64,000 nt of DNA, from the NCBI RefSeq assembly GCF_003703975.1, contig NZ_QTJY01000001.1, positions 310,001 through 374,000 of the forward strand, read 5' to 3'. This DNA is from Larkinella soli (lineage in GTDB: Bacteria; Bacteroidota; Bacteroidia; Cytophagales; Spirosomataceae). This document shows positions 10,450 to 19,655 of the stretch, one piece after another. The notes under the pieces are model-generated. The model made no database searches. It saw only the letters and a list, made by a program, of their open reading frames with translations, and was not told the origin of the DNA. How positions within the stretch are numbered: position 1 is the first letter of the stretch; every line of letters starts with the position of its first letter. The position numbers were made by a program, and so were the translations under genes.

Positions 10450-12462
10450 ATGTCTGAGCAACTTCTCCCATACCGGGACAAAATTCTTCAACTGAAAGGA
10501 CCCATTTTCGTATTCGGGGCCAGTGGTTTTATCGGGGCCAACCTGGTCGAGCAGCTTCATCAAATCCGCAGGTCGGCCGGCCACAGCGACGTGTTCGCCC
10601 TGACCCATGATGCCACCAGGGCCTGGCGGTTGAAGCTGTTGGACATGCCGGCCGAAAACATCGTCCACTGCGATATTCTTTCCAATAAATCGGTCAGGGA
10701 GATTTTCGACCGCCATAAGCCCCGCACCGTCTTCAACCTGGCGGCCTACGGGGCTTACAGCAAACAGAAGAATGTTAACCTGATATACGAAACCAACGTA
10801 ACCGGAACGGTCAACCTGCTGGAAAACTGCACCCCAGAGACGGTTTATATTCATGCCGGAAGCAGTTCGGAATACGGTTTCAACTGTACCGCCCCGAAGG
10901 AAACCGACCGCGTCGAGCCGAATAGCCATTATGCCGTATCGAAAGTTTCGGCGGCCTATATGCTCGAATTTTACGCCCGGGTGCATGGCCTCAACACCCT
11001 GAACCTCCGGCTGTATTCCATCTACGGCGGATGGGAAGAACCAGACCGGCTCATTCCCCGGCTGGTCGAGGAGGCTCGCCGAAATGCCCTGCCCCCGCTG
11101 GTATCCCCGGATATCAGCCGGGATTTCGTCTACATCGACGACTGCGTGGAAGCCTTCGTCCAGGCGGCTCTGAAGGTGAACAGTTCCATCAGCGGCCGGT
11201 CCTACAACATCGCCACGGGTCGGAAAACCACCATGCGCGAGCTGGTCGAAGTGACGCGCCAGACTTTTGGAATTGCCATCGAGCCGGTCTGGGGCAGCAT
11301 GGGCAACCGGCAATGGGACCTGAGCGACTGGTACGGCGACCCGGAAGCCGCCCGTACCGACCTCGGCTGGCAGGCCCGCACCCCGCTGAACGAAGGCCTG
11401 AGGAAAACCGCCGAATGGCAGGCAGGCCACCGGTACGCCGAGCGCATCCTGCCCGCCTTCCAGAACCCGACCCTCAACCCGGTCATCACGGCCATCATCG
11501 CCTGTTATAAGGACGCCCAGGCCATTCCGATCATGTACGAGCGGCTGGTGAAAACCTTCAACGAAATGAAGGTCCGGTATGAGATTATTTTCGTCAACGA
11601 CAACTCGCCCGACAACCAGGAGGAAGTCATCGACGCCATCTGCGCCAAAGATCCGAACGTGATCGGCATCAGTCACTCCCGGAATTTCGGCTCCCAGTCG
11701 GCTTTCCTGAGCGGTATGGAGGTTTCTACCGGCGACGCCGTGGTTTTGATGGACGGCGACCTTCAGGACCCGCCCGAAATCATTCCCAGGTTCTATGAAA
11801 AATGGCAGCAGGGCTTCGACGTGACGTATGGGGTTCGGGTGCAACGCGAAATGCCTGCTCATGTCCACTTCTTTTATCGGACCTTTTACCGGCTTTTTAA
11901 GAAAATGTCGTATATCAACATCCCGGTCGATGCCGGCGACTTTTCGATGATCGACCGGAAGGTGGTGCGGGAACTGGTGTCGCTGCCCGAAACCGAGCAG
12001 TTTCTGCGCGGCCTGCGGGCGTGGGTGGGATTCAAACAAACCGGGGTGGATTATGTCCGGCCCGAGCGAATGTTCGGCGTCTCGACCAACAACTGGACGA
12101 AAAACATCTGGTGGGCCAAAAAAGCCATTTTTTCCTTCAGTTTTGCTCCCCTGGAGATCATGTCTTACGCCGGGTTCCTGCTGACGGGCCTCTCCATTCT
12201 GGGCATTTTCTGGCAGATTCTGGCCAAACTGGTGTTCTTTCCCAACACGCCGGCCGGATTGTCGACCGTGATCGTGCTGGTGATGCTCTTCGGGGGAATC
12301 AACCTGCTGGGCATTTCGTTCCTGGGAGAATACATCAGCAAGATTTTCGAGGAAACCAAAAAACGACCTAAATTCATCCGGACCCGGGTTCGCAGGGGTG
12401 AACAACTGTATAAAACCGCATCGGAAATCAGGGCGCTGGTCGAGGCCCGCAAAGCGAAATAG
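10450..12462 (+). CDS. NAD-dependent sugar epimerase/dehydratase fused to GT2 glycosyltransferase
   Basis: A 670-residue fusion. Residues about 18-335 form an extended short-chain dehydrogenase: FGASGFIG (22-29) binds NAD(P), SSSEYG and YAVSK (Tyr161, Lys165) are catalytic, as in nucleotide-sugar epimerases/dehydratases. From about residue 345 a GT2 domain of DPM1/GtrB type begins (AIIACYKD, VNDNSPDNQ, DGDLQDPPE) and ends with two membrane helices (about 575-655), as in enzymes that load a sugar onto polyprenyl phosphate. The start at 10450 follows the preceding stop; an in-frame ATG at 10381 would overlap the transketolase gene. The fusion implies that the sugar is both remodelled and transferred to lipid carrier by one polypeptide (inference). 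Confidence 0.88.
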   Translation: MSEQLLPYRDKILQLKGPIFVFGASGFIGANLVEQLHQIRRSAGHSDVFALTHDATRAWRLKLLDMPAENIVHCDILSNKSVREIFDRHKPRTVFNLAAYGAYSKQKNVNLIYETNVTGTVNLLENCTPETVYIHAGSSSEYGFNCTAPKETDRVEPNSHYAVSKVSAAYMLEFYARVHGLNTLNLRLYSIYGGWEEPDRLIPRLVEEARRNALPPLVSPDISRDFVYIDDCVEAFVQAALKVNSSISGRSYNIATGRKTTMRELVEVTRQTFGIAIEPVWGSMGNRQWDLSDWYGDPEAARTDLGWQARTPLNEGLRKTAEWQAGHRYAERILPAFQNPTLNPVITAIIACYKDAQAIPIMYERLVKTFNEMKVRYEIIFVNDNSPDNQEEVIDAICAKDPNVIGISHSRNFGSQSAFLSGMEVSTGDAVVLMDGDLQDPPEIIPRFYEKWQQGFDVTYGVRVQREMPAHVHFFYRTFYRLFKKMSYINIPVDAGDFSMIDRKVVRELVSLPETEQFLRGLRAWVGFKQTGVDYVRPERMFGVSTNNWTKNIWWAKKAIFSFSFAPLEIMSYAGFLLTGLSILGIFWQILAKLVFFPNTPAGLSTVIVLVMLFGGINLLGISFLGEYISKIFEETKKRPKFIRTRVRRGEQLYKTASEIRALVEARKAK

Positions 12463-12468
12463 ACGATT

Positions 12469-13380
12469 ATGCGTAAAGAATTTTCAGCGGCCATCGAGCG
12501 CATCGCCACCAGCGACGACCGCATCATCTTCATCACGGGCGACCTGGGTTACAACGCCCTTGAAAATGTGGCCGCAGCCCTCGGCCCCCGCTTCATCAAC
12601 GCCGGGGTAGCCGAACAGAACATGGTCGGGGTGGCCGCCGGGATGGCTTATAAAGGGTACAAGGTGTTCTGCTACAGCATCGCCCCCTTTGCGGTGTACC
12701 GCTGTCTGGAACAGTTTCGCAACGACGTCTGCCTGCATAACCTGCCGGTTTTTCTGGTCGGAAACGGGGGCGGCTACGGGTACGGCATCATGGGTTCGAC
12801 CCACCACGCCATCGAAGACCTTGCCTGCCTGAGCAGCCTGCAGAACGTCAGGACCTGGATACCGGCTTTTGCCGACGAGATCGACCCCATCGTGGACGCC
12901 ATCGTGGCGGAAGGCCGGCCTGCGTACCTGCGGCTCGGCGCCGGTCCGAAAACGCCCGAAGGCACTCAGGACGCCGGTTCCTTCCGGAAGATCGTCAGCA
13001 GCGAGCGGCCGAAAGGCACCGTGGTGGCGCTGGGCCCCGTGGCGGCCAACGTTCTGAAAGCCTTAGGTACCTCCGATGCGCTCGGCAGCCAGTTCGACGT
13101 CTACACGGCGCTGAACCTTCCCCTCGAACTGCCGGCTGAACTGGGGCGGCAATGGGCCGAAACCGGCAATCTGCTGGTCGTGGAGGAACACGTCGGCATC
13201 GGCGGGCTGGCGCAGCAGCTTTCCGTGAAATTGCTGGAGAATGGTCTGGCTTTCAATAAGTTCGTCAGCCTTTCCGCGCAGGGCTATCCCGAGGGCCTGT
13301 ATGGTGACCAGAGTTACCACCAGCGGCAGTCGGGTCTGGATGCCGTTTCCATTCAGGAAAAACTGGAATCCTTTCTATGA
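12469..13380 (+). CDS. transketolase, C-terminal (pyrimidine-binding) subunit
   Basis: A 303-residue stand-alone C-terminal half of transketolase. Signature residues include ITGDLGYNALE, NAGVAEQNMVGVAAG with the catalytic Glu that activates thiamine diphosphate, and the C-terminal regulatory fold (VVEEHVGIGGLA). It pairs with the N-terminal subunit encoded upstream, the epimerase-GT2 fusion gene being inserted between the two. It begins 6 bp after that gene and its stop overlaps the next gene by 4 nt, so tight co-translation is likely. Confidence 0.9.
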   Translation: MRKEFSAAIERIATSDDRIIFITGDLGYNALENVAAALGPRFINAGVAEQNMVGVAAGMAYKGYKVFCYSIAPFAVYRCLEQFRNDVCLHNLPVFLVGNGGGYGYGIMGSTHHAIEDLACLSSLQNVRTWIPAFADEIDPIVDAIVAEGRPAYLRLGAGPKTPEGTQDAGSFRKIVSSERPKGTVVALGPVAANVLKALGTSDALGSQFDVYTALNLPLELPAELGRQWAETGNLLVVEEHVGIGGLAQQLSVKLLENGLAFNKFVSLSAQGYPEGLYGDQSYHQRQSGLDAVSIQEKLESFL

Positions 13381-15080
13381 TCGTCCGGCGGACAGTGAAG
13401 GCATCGGACCCGGTTTCCCCACCCCTCCCGAAAGCCGGGCAGTTCGCCCGGATCGGCGCGGTTCTGCCGGTCCTTCCGGTGCTGGTCTTCGCCTGGGTGT
13501 TCAGCCGGTATGCCATCAATGTCCCCAAATACGACGATCATGCACTGAAATATTTCCTTCTGTATTTCGAGAAGGCCGATTCCCTTCATGATAAACTGTA
13601 CGCCCTGTTCCGGCAGCACAACGAGCACCGGATCGTCTATGACCGGGTGGTCACGCTGCTGGATTACTGGCTGACCGGCCGGCTTGATTTCGTTCATCTG
13701 ATGGTGCTGGGCAACCTGAGCCTGGTAGCCCTGCTGGGGGTCTTCATCCGGGTGCTGAAACGGTCCGCCAGCCCGCTCTGGATGGCCTTACCGGTCTCAT
13801 TGCTTCTGTTCAATCTTTCGCAGTGGGAGAACATGTTCTGGGGAATGGCCGCCCTCCAGAATTTTACGGTCATTGCCCTCGTGATGGCCGTTTTTTACCG
13901 GATCGCCTACCAACGAAAAGCCGACTGGCTGACCCTCGGCCTGGCCGTGGCCGCCACGACCACCTCCGGGAACGGGCTGCTGGTCTGGCCGGTCGGGCTG
14001 GTCCTGGTTTTGCTGAACCGGGATTTTACTGGAACAATCCGCTGGCTGGTTGCGCTGGCCGTGACCATCCGGCTTTATTTCTTCGGGTACGAAAAGCCGC
14101 CCGGCAATCCGGCTGCCAAAGGGACGATCTCCGACCTGCTGCAGGGCTGGCTGCTGTTCAACGGAGCGGCCGGGGAAGCTTTCCCGATCCGGAATTACTT
14201 TCTGGCCTGCCAGGTGGTCGGCCTGCTGGCGGTGGCGGCCTGCCTGTTTATTGGTATCCGGGCGCTCCGGCGCCATTTTGAAGGCCATCGGCTTCCGTCC
14301 AATGACATTTTCTTTCTGGGGGGAGCGGCTTTCATGGTCGGTACGGGCCTGATCGTCGCTTTCAACCGGGTTGGCTTCGGCATGGAGATTCTAATCACAA
14401 GCCGGTACAAAATTTATTCCCTGACGCTGCTTGGGCTGATTTTCTGTTACGCCATCGCCAACAGCCGGCCGTCCCGCAAAGTCCTGACCGCCGGGCTGGC
14501 CGCCGGGTTCAGCTTTCTGCTGGCGCTGTTCTCCTACAGCACCTATCTCGACGAGATCGTGTTTTTACGGAAGTTCATGGCGACGTTTCAGTTCAACTTT
14601 ACGTATACGACGAACCGTCCCGTTCAGACCATTGATCCCGTCACCCGTCGGATGACCCGGCCGGCCCCGGCCTTTTACGATCCCTACGTAAAGGAGCTTT
14701 TCGGGTCGCCGGTCCCGGAAACGACCTTCCCGCTCGACTCGGTTTTCCGGGCCGGGCAGGAGTTTGTCGTCCGGGCGGATTCGTTGCCGGTCCTTGGGTA
14801 CCGGGATGAGGGAGCGTACCTGCTCGCCCGGTCCGACCGCAGACAGTATCTCTTTCCCGGCCGTCAGTATCAGACCGATAGCCGCCGGGCCTGGGTTCGT
14901 CCGGCCCGGAAATTCATCTCCGGTTTTACGGCCAATTTGCCGGAGGTCGATCTGCAACCCGGGTATTATGACCTTTTTGTGGTGACCTACGGACCGCAGG
15001 AACAGATCAGGATGTACCGGACCGGCCGCCGGATCTTCACCCGGGGTGCTTCCCTTCCGCCCCTTGAAAAAAACTGGTGA
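13377..15080 (+). CDS. polytopic GT-C-like membrane protein, paralogue A
   Basis: A 567-residue protein with about 9-10 membrane helices (residues 25-400) followed by a soluble C-terminal beta-rich domain (about 420-567). An acidic pair in the first extracytoplasmic loop (VPKYDDH), then QHNEHRIVYDR, SQWENMFWGMAALQNF and TSGNGLL, recall GT-C glycosyltransferases, but I cannot place it in a named family. It overlaps the transketolase C gene by 4 nt (ATGA). The next gene encodes a clear paralogue with all these motifs in the same order. Probable role: sugar transfer or polymerisation on the periplasmic side (inference). Confidence 0.6.
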   Translation: MIVRRTVKASDPVSPPLPKAGQFARIGAVLPVLPVLVFAWVFSRYAINVPKYDDHALKYFLLYFEKADSLHDKLYALFRQHNEHRIVYDRVVTLLDYWLTGRLDFVHLMVLGNLSLVALLGVFIRVLKRSASPLWMALPVSLLLFNLSQWENMFWGMAALQNFTVIALVMAVFYRIAYQRKADWLTLGLAVAATTTSGNGLLVWPVGLVLVLLNRDFTGTIRWLVALAVTIRLYFFGYEKPPGNPAAKGTISDLLQGWLLFNGAAGEAFPIRNYFLACQVVGLLAVAACLFIGIRALRRHFEGHRLPSNDIFFLGGAAFMVGTGLIVAFNRVGFGMEILITSRYKIYSLTLLGLIFCYAIANSRPSRKVLTAGLAAGFSFLLALFSYSTYLDEIVFLRKFMATFQFNFTYTTNRPVQTIDPVTRRMTRPAPAFYDPYVKELFGSPVPETTFPLDSVFRAGQEFVVRADSLPVLGYRDEGAYLLARSDRRQYLFPGRQYQTDSRRAWVRPARKFISGFTANLPEVDLQPGYYDLFVVTYGPQEQIRMYRTGRRIFTRGASLPPLEKNW

Positions 15081-15101
15081 TTCCGGGGACCCGGTTTTTC
15101 G
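15066..15101. terminator. possible hairpin terminator overlapping gene end
   Basis: GAAAAACTGG near the stop codon can pair with CCGGTTTTTC at 15091-15100 with one G-U pair, and the T run lies inside the right arm. The distance to the next gene (about 230 bp) supports partial termination here. Confidence 0.35.
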
Positions 15102-15311
15102 AAAATGCCGTATCCTGTCGGAAAGGAGTTTTACGCCGTCGCCTTCCCTAAGCGTGAGCCTCCGGCGCCATTTTTTCACAAAAAAACAATAGTTCAGATA
15201 AGAAAAAGCGGCAGGAAAGAAGTATATCGAAATAAATTAAGAGTTTGTACGGGGAAATGCGTTTATTAAGTGGCCCAGTTGCGACCTTAAACAGATCAGA
15301 CTGACCTCCAT

Positions 15312-17000
15312 ATGGTGTCAAAGCAGAATCCGCTTCATTTCTTTCCCGTTCTTCTCCCGGTTGGGATCGTTGGTGCCACGGTTCTGAAATTTGCGATTAA
15401 CCTGCCCTACTGGGATGATTTCATGGTTCATTCCCACCTGATTTCCATGAAATCCGAACCGGGTCTGGTCCAAAAGGTGAGCCGGCTGTTCGACCAGCAC
15501 TGGGAACACCGGATTCTCTGGACCCGAATTATTTTTTCCCTTTACTACAAACTGACCGGAGAACTCAACTACATCGGCCTGACGCTCATTGGGTTTTCGG
15601 GCCTGCTTCTCCTGGGTGGGTTGCTTTACCGGGCCTTCCGGAAAACCGGGTTACCGGTTTATTATTTTTTGCCCGTCACCTTCTGGCTGTTTACCCTCCA
15701 GTCCCATGAGAACCTGACCTGGGCGATGGCTTCCATTCAGAACTTTCATGTTCTGGTGTTTATTTTCGGTGCGTACTATCTCCTGGCTCTCAACACCCGA
15801 CCTGCCTTCTTTGGAGCGTTGATTCCGGCGTCTATGGCTTGTTTTACGAGCGGCAACGGCATTCTCTGCTTTGTGGCCGGAGCGATCGTGCTGGTCCTGC
15901 TGGGTCATTATAAACGCAGTATGGTCTGGGCTCTGGCCGGGGTGGTCTGCGCATTTCTCTACTTTTTCGATTACCAGCGGATCAACTTTTTTCCATCGGC
16001 TTTCCGGTACGGCCTTTTCACGTGGGTAAAAGCGTTTTTCGTATTTCCGGGCGGTTTCCTCGATACGTACCCTTACACAAGGCCGGTCGCCATCGGTTAT
16101 AACAGCCCCACCTACCTGACCTTCGCCCTCGGACTGGGTCTATTTGCCTCCCTGCTCATTCTGCTATTTCAGGGCCTGATCAAACCCCGATTTTTCAGCA
16201 GGCGGCTTTCAACCTTCCAACCCACTTTCTGGGACATTTTCTTTGGATGTGGAATTCTCTTCCTTCTGGGTACCGATGCCATGCTGGTGTATGCGCGGGT
16301 AGGTTTCGGCGGGGCGGAATATATGCTTCAGGGCCGGTATAAAGTCTATTCCCCGCTGTTTCTCAGCCTTTGTTACCTGTATTTTCTCTGGCGTAACCGG
16401 GAAGACGTTCGCCTGCCGGCCTACTGGGCCGTGGTCAGCCTGATTACGATTCCGGTCAGTTTATATTCAGATTACCAGTGCCTTGAAAGCCTGGTGAACC
16501 AGCAGCGGAAAGCCATTGCGGGCTACCTGACCTGGCGACTGCAAACCCCTATTCAGAATCAGAAAACGTTTGAATCGGTATTTCCCCGGCCCGACCTTCC
16601 GCTTGAGATTCCGGCATCAGTCCGGGCCGAGGCCGGTACCGTTCCGAAGGCAAAGGTCGATCAGGTCATGGAAGAACCGTTTTATTACCAGCTCTTCCGG
16701 AAAAACTCGGTCAACCCTGACTGGGACCGGCCGGAAGAGGGTTCTTTCATTATCCTGAACGGCCGCGACAGTATCTACGTCTTCCCGGCCCGCCCGCTCC
16801 GGCCCTATTCTCTGCCGGACAGCCTGATGGGACGGGTGAAAAAAAATGGTTATTTTACCGATGCCTTTCAGGCCCAGATACCGAAAGAAAGCCTGAAGCC
16901 CGGCACCTACCGGATCGGGCTGCTGACCAGCCGAAACCGCTCCATTCGGTACAGCATTACGCCGGTCGTTATTCGTTACACCACACCCGTTTTTCAATGA
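15312..17000 (+). CDS. polytopic GT-C-like membrane protein, paralogue B
   Basis: A 562-residue paralogue of the preceding gene. Matching blocks appear in order: LPYWDDF, QHWEHRILWTR, SHENLTWAMASIQNF, TSGNGIL, RVGFGGAEYMLQGRYKVYS, then a soluble C-terminal domain with YVFPARP and a final beta segment (GTYRIGLLTS). About 10 membrane helices are expected. The conserved Asp-Asp and Glu-His-Arg in loops facing the periplasm are candidate catalytic residues. It overlaps the downstream acyltransferase by 4 nt, so the two products are probably made together. Function unknown; a GT-C glycosyltransferase is the leading idea. Confidence 0.6.
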   Translation: MVSKQNPLHFFPVLLPVGIVGATVLKFAINLPYWDDFMVHSHLISMKSEPGLVQKVSRLFDQHWEHRILWTRIIFSLYYKLTGELNYIGLTLIGFSGLLLLGGLLYRAFRKTGLPVYYFLPVTFWLFTLQSHENLTWAMASIQNFHVLVFIFGAYYLLALNTRPAFFGALIPASMACFTSGNGILCFVAGAIVLVLLGHYKRSMVWALAGVVCAFLYFFDYQRINFFPSAFRYGLFTWVKAFFVFPGGFLDTYPYTRPVAIGYNSPTYLTFALGLGLFASLLILLFQGLIKPRFFSRRLSTFQPTFWDIFFGCGILFLLGTDAMLVYARVGFGGAEYMLQGRYKVYSPLFLSLCYLYFLWRNREDVRLPAYWAVVSLITIPVSLYSDYQCLESLVNQQRKAIAGYLTWRLQTPIQNQKTFESVFPRPDLPLEIPASVRAEAGTVPKAKVDQVMEEPFYYQLFRKNSVNPDWDRPEEGSFIILNGRDSIYVFPARPLRPYSLPDSLMGRVKKNGYFTDAFQAQIPKESLKPGTYRIGLLTSRNRSIRYSITPVVIRYTTPVFQ

Positions 17001-18139
17001 TTACCAGCACGGAATCCGTTAAAAAGGAAAAGAACTATCTCATTCAGCTGGATGGCCTCCGGTTTCTGGCGGTGACGCTGGTGATGGTCGACCACTGGCT
17101 GGGCGAGCGCAACGGGCTGCCCCTGGGTTACTTCGGGGTGAACCTGTTCTTTGTCCTGAGCGGTTTTCTGATCACCCGGATTCTCATCACGAGTAAACTG
17201 AACGACGAACGGCAGGGGCGCTCGCACGGCCACTCGCTGCGGCAGTTCTACATCCGGCGCAGCCTTCGAATTTTTCCGGTTTATTACCTGACTATTCTGG
17301 TGTTGGCTCTGATCGGCTTCCCGGCCGTCCGGGAACACCTCGGCTGGCTGCTGACCTACACCCAGAATCTCTGGATCGCCATTCACCAGACCTGGCTCGG
17401 GGCCATCGATCACCTGTGGTCGCTGGCCGTCGAGGAGCAGTACTACATCTTCTTTCCCTTCCTGGTGTTCATGATTCCGACCCGGAATCTGTTCCGGATG
17501 CTGGTCTGGCTGATTTCCGTTTCCATCCTGCTCCGGATGTATCTGTTCATGACCGGCGTTCACTGGACGGTCCAGTTCGTGATGATGCCGACCTGTCTGG
17601 ACGCCTTCGGCATGGGGGGAATCCTGGCTCACCTGCTGGTGTTCCGAAAAGAACAGTTCACCCGCATTGCGAACAGCAACCGGTATCTGCTGATCGGTTT
17701 TCTGCTGTACGCCTTCAACCTGTATATGGCCGTGACCGGGGCGCCGGACCGGAGCTTCTTCACCGATGTTTTCGACCGTTTCGTCACTTCCCTGTTCTGC
17801 TTTTTCATCATCGGCCGGGGGGTGGTCGGGTATGGAGGACTGATGAAACGCGTGCTGGAAAATCCGCTGAGCAACTATCTGGGCCGGATCAGTTACGGAT
17901 TGTACCTTTTCCATAACCTGGTTTTCAACGCCTACCACACGCCGTCCGATTTCATAACGGTCCGGGCGCTGAACCGGTTGATGCGCGAGATGCCGTTTCT
18001 ATCGCATCCGGCCGTGGAACCCGTGGCGATGCTCCTGTTTTTCTACGGTCTGACGGTCCTGCTGGCATCACTCTCCTGGATGGTGATCGAAAACCCCGCC
18101 AACCGGCTGAAAGACCGTTTCGCCTACGACCGTTCGTGA
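16997..18139 (+). CDS. acyltransferase-3 family (OafA-like) membrane protein
   Basis: A 380-residue protein with about 10 membrane helices. The N terminus carries LDGLRFLAVTLVMVDHW, with the Arg and His pair found in acyltransferase-3 enzymes, then FFVLSGFLIT and DHLWSLAVEEQYY, all diagnostic. These enzymes acetylate or otherwise acylate sugars of O-antigens, exopolysaccharides or peptidoglycan using cytoplasmic acyl-CoA. There is no SGNH domain fused. It overlaps the GT-C-like paralogue B by 4 nt and is followed by its own paralogue about 250 bp downstream, suggesting two acylation positions. Confidence 0.92.
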   Translation: MITSTESVKKEKNYLIQLDGLRFLAVTLVMVDHWLGERNGLPLGYFGVNLFFVLSGFLITRILITSKLNDERQGRSHGHSLRQFYIRRSLRIFPVYYLTILVLALIGFPAVREHLGWLLTYTQNLWIAIHQTWLGAIDHLWSLAVEEQYYIFFPFLVFMIPTRNLFRMLVWLISVSILLRMYLFMTGVHWTVQFVMMPTCLDAFGMGGILAHLLVFRKEQFTRIANSNRYLLIGFLLYAFNLYMAVTGAPDRSFFTDVFDRFVTSLFCFFIIGRGVVGYGGLMKRVLENPLSNYLGRISYGLYLFHNLVFNAYHTPSDFITVRALNRLMREMPFLSHPAVEPVAMLLFFYGLTVLLASLSWMVIENPANRLKDRFAYDRS

Positions 18140-18156
18140 AGAAATGGCACCGGATT

Positions 18157-18189
18157 TTTGGATAATTAACCGAAAGATTACTAAATTTG
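18157..18189 (+). promoter_or_regulatory. Bacteroidota-type promoter for second acyltransferase
   Basis: TTTG at 18157-18160, 21 nt spacer, then TAAATTTG at 18182-18189: an exact fit to the TTTG ... TAnnTTTG consensus with allowed spacing. Transcription would start near 18195 and leave a leader of about 190 nt before the GTG start at 18386. Confidence 0.6.
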
Positions 18190-18245
18190 GTCAGTACCAC
18201 CCATCGTAGAAGAACCCATTGCCCACTTTCTTTAATACGTCCGGA

Positions 18246-18299
18246 CGCGCTGCATCTCCGAAAACGGGAAAATTTTCCCTTCGGATGTGCCGCGTTTTT
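18246..18299 (+). terminator. terminator-like hairpin in acyltransferase leader
   Basis: A long imperfect stem: CGCG (18246-18249) with CGCG (18291-18294), TCCGAA with TTCGGA, and an inner GGGAA/TTCCC, followed at once by TTTTT. It lies downstream of the promoter-like site and upstream of the gene, so it may act as an attenuator, or end read-through from the upstream genes. A 16-codon open frame starts inside the right arm (ATG at 18285, stop 18333-18335). Confidence 0.5.
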
Positions 18300-18385
18300 A
18301 TGTTTTATGGCTTTGCCGGCAATGGGTCTGTTTAATCTTCTGTTTGTACGAAACCTCTTTTACCTGTATTCAATCTGCTTAAAAC

Positions 18386-19573
18386 GTGGAGCAAGTTAAA
18401 GAATTTGAAGTAGTCCCTTCCGAGTTCGTTTCGCATCCTTCGGTACCGGTCAAGGTCCGGAAACCAAAATTATCCCAGGCCATTTCCTATTTGAAGCAAC
18501 TGGACGGTCTCCGTTTCATTGCGGTTGCCATGGTATTGGTCGATCACTGGCTGGGGGAAATGAATCGCCTGCCGCTGGGGGCGCTTGGTGTTACCATCTT
18601 TTTTGTTCTGAGCGGTTTTCTGATCACCCGCATTCTCCTTTCCAGTAAGGATAAACTGGCCGGTGAAACCAATGGGCTGGGCCGGTATCTGAAGACCTTT
18701 TACATTCGCCGGACCCTGCGGATTTTTCCCCTCTACTATTCCTGCCTGCTCATCCTGCTGATTGCCGACGTCCCCCCGGTTCGGGAAACGATCGGCTGGT
18801 TTCTGCTGTATGCCAGCAACCTGTATATCGGGCTGAACGCCCACTGGATGGGTGTAGTCGATCATTTATGGTCGCTGGCCGTCGAGGAGCAGGTATACCT
18901 GTTTTTCCCGTTCCTGCTGTTTTTCGTACCGAAACGGTACGTGCCGCTGACGATGTGGACCATGATCGCGGGCAGCATCGCCTTTCGGTATATTCTTTTT
19001 GTCGGAGGCAGTTCCTGGATCAAATCCTACGTTCTGACCCCTTCCTGTCTGGATTCATTCGGGCTTGGGGCGCTGCTGGCCTACGTCTGGCTGTACCGCC
19101 GGACCTGGGTCAATCTGTTATTCTCCCATTCGGCCGGCGTGGTGGTCAGCCTGCTGGCTTATGTTCTGGTCATCGCGGCTTCCAAAGCATTCGAAAATCC
19201 GCACAATATCCTGACGGAGGTGTGGGAGCGTCTGGCCGGATCGGTACTCGGTTTCTTCCTGATCGGGCGGGCGGCCTACGGTTTCAAAGGATGGATGAAG
19301 GCCCTTCTGGAAAATTCGATCTGCCGGTATCTGGGGCAGATCAGCTACGGAATGTACATTTTTCACAATTTAATCTACAATCCGTACCATACCCCTGCGA
19401 CCCATCCAACACTGCAAATCTGGAATAAAATGGTCGGCATCGCCCCGGTACTCGATGAATTATTCGTATTAAAATTTTTCTATTTTGCTGCCCTGACCAT
19501 CCTGGCGGCATCGATCTCCTGGTTCTGCCTCGAAAAGCCGATTAACTCGATGAAAGAGCGATTTTCGTATTAG
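18386..19573 (+). CDS. acyltransferase-3 family (OafA-like) membrane protein, second copy
   Basis: A 395-residue paralogue of the preceding acyltransferase with an extra charged N-terminal stretch of about 35 residues. It shares LDGLRFIAVAMVLVDHW, FFVLSGFLIT, YIRRTLRIFPLYY, VDHLWSLAVEEQ and SYGMYIFHN, so it belongs to the same O-acyltransferase type with about 10 membrane helices. The start is GTG at 18386; no better ATG precedes the conserved block. Unlike its partner it has its own promoter-like site and a structured leader, so it may be switched separately. Confidence 0.9.
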   Translation: MEQVKEFEVVPSEFVSHPSVPVKVRKPKLSQAISYLKQLDGLRFIAVAMVLVDHWLGEMNRLPLGALGVTIFFVLSGFLITRILLSSKDKLAGETNGLGRYLKTFYIRRTLRIFPLYYSCLLILLIADVPPVRETIGWFLLYASNLYIGLNAHWMGVVDHLWSLAVEEQVYLFFPFLLFFVPKRYVPLTMWTMIAGSIAFRYILFVGGSSWIKSYVLTPSCLDSFGLGALLAYVWLYRRTWVNLLFSHSAGVVVSLLAYVLVIAASKAFENPHNILTEVWERLAGSVLGFFLIGRAAYGFKGWMKALLENSICRYLGQISYGMYIFHNLIYNPYHTPATHPTLQIWNKMVGIAPVLDELFVLKFFYFAALTILAASISWFCLEKPINSMKERFSY

Positions 19574-19655
19574 GAGCAATTTTAAGGGGGCCGGCATCGG
19601 CTCCCATTTAATAATAAGTCCTTTTTACAGGCGCAAATAAATAATACTATTTTTC

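Noticed and set aside
10294-12405. 703-codon reverse-strand open frame opposite the epimerase-GT2 fusion
   Set aside because: Antisense shadow; the plus-strand protein has two complete catalytic domains and the shadow has low-complexity composition rich in Gly, His and Asp.
18187-18399. 70-codon frame between the two acyltransferase genes
   Set aside because: It spans the terminator-like hairpin and overlaps the next gene start; composition is not that of a membrane or soluble protein family.
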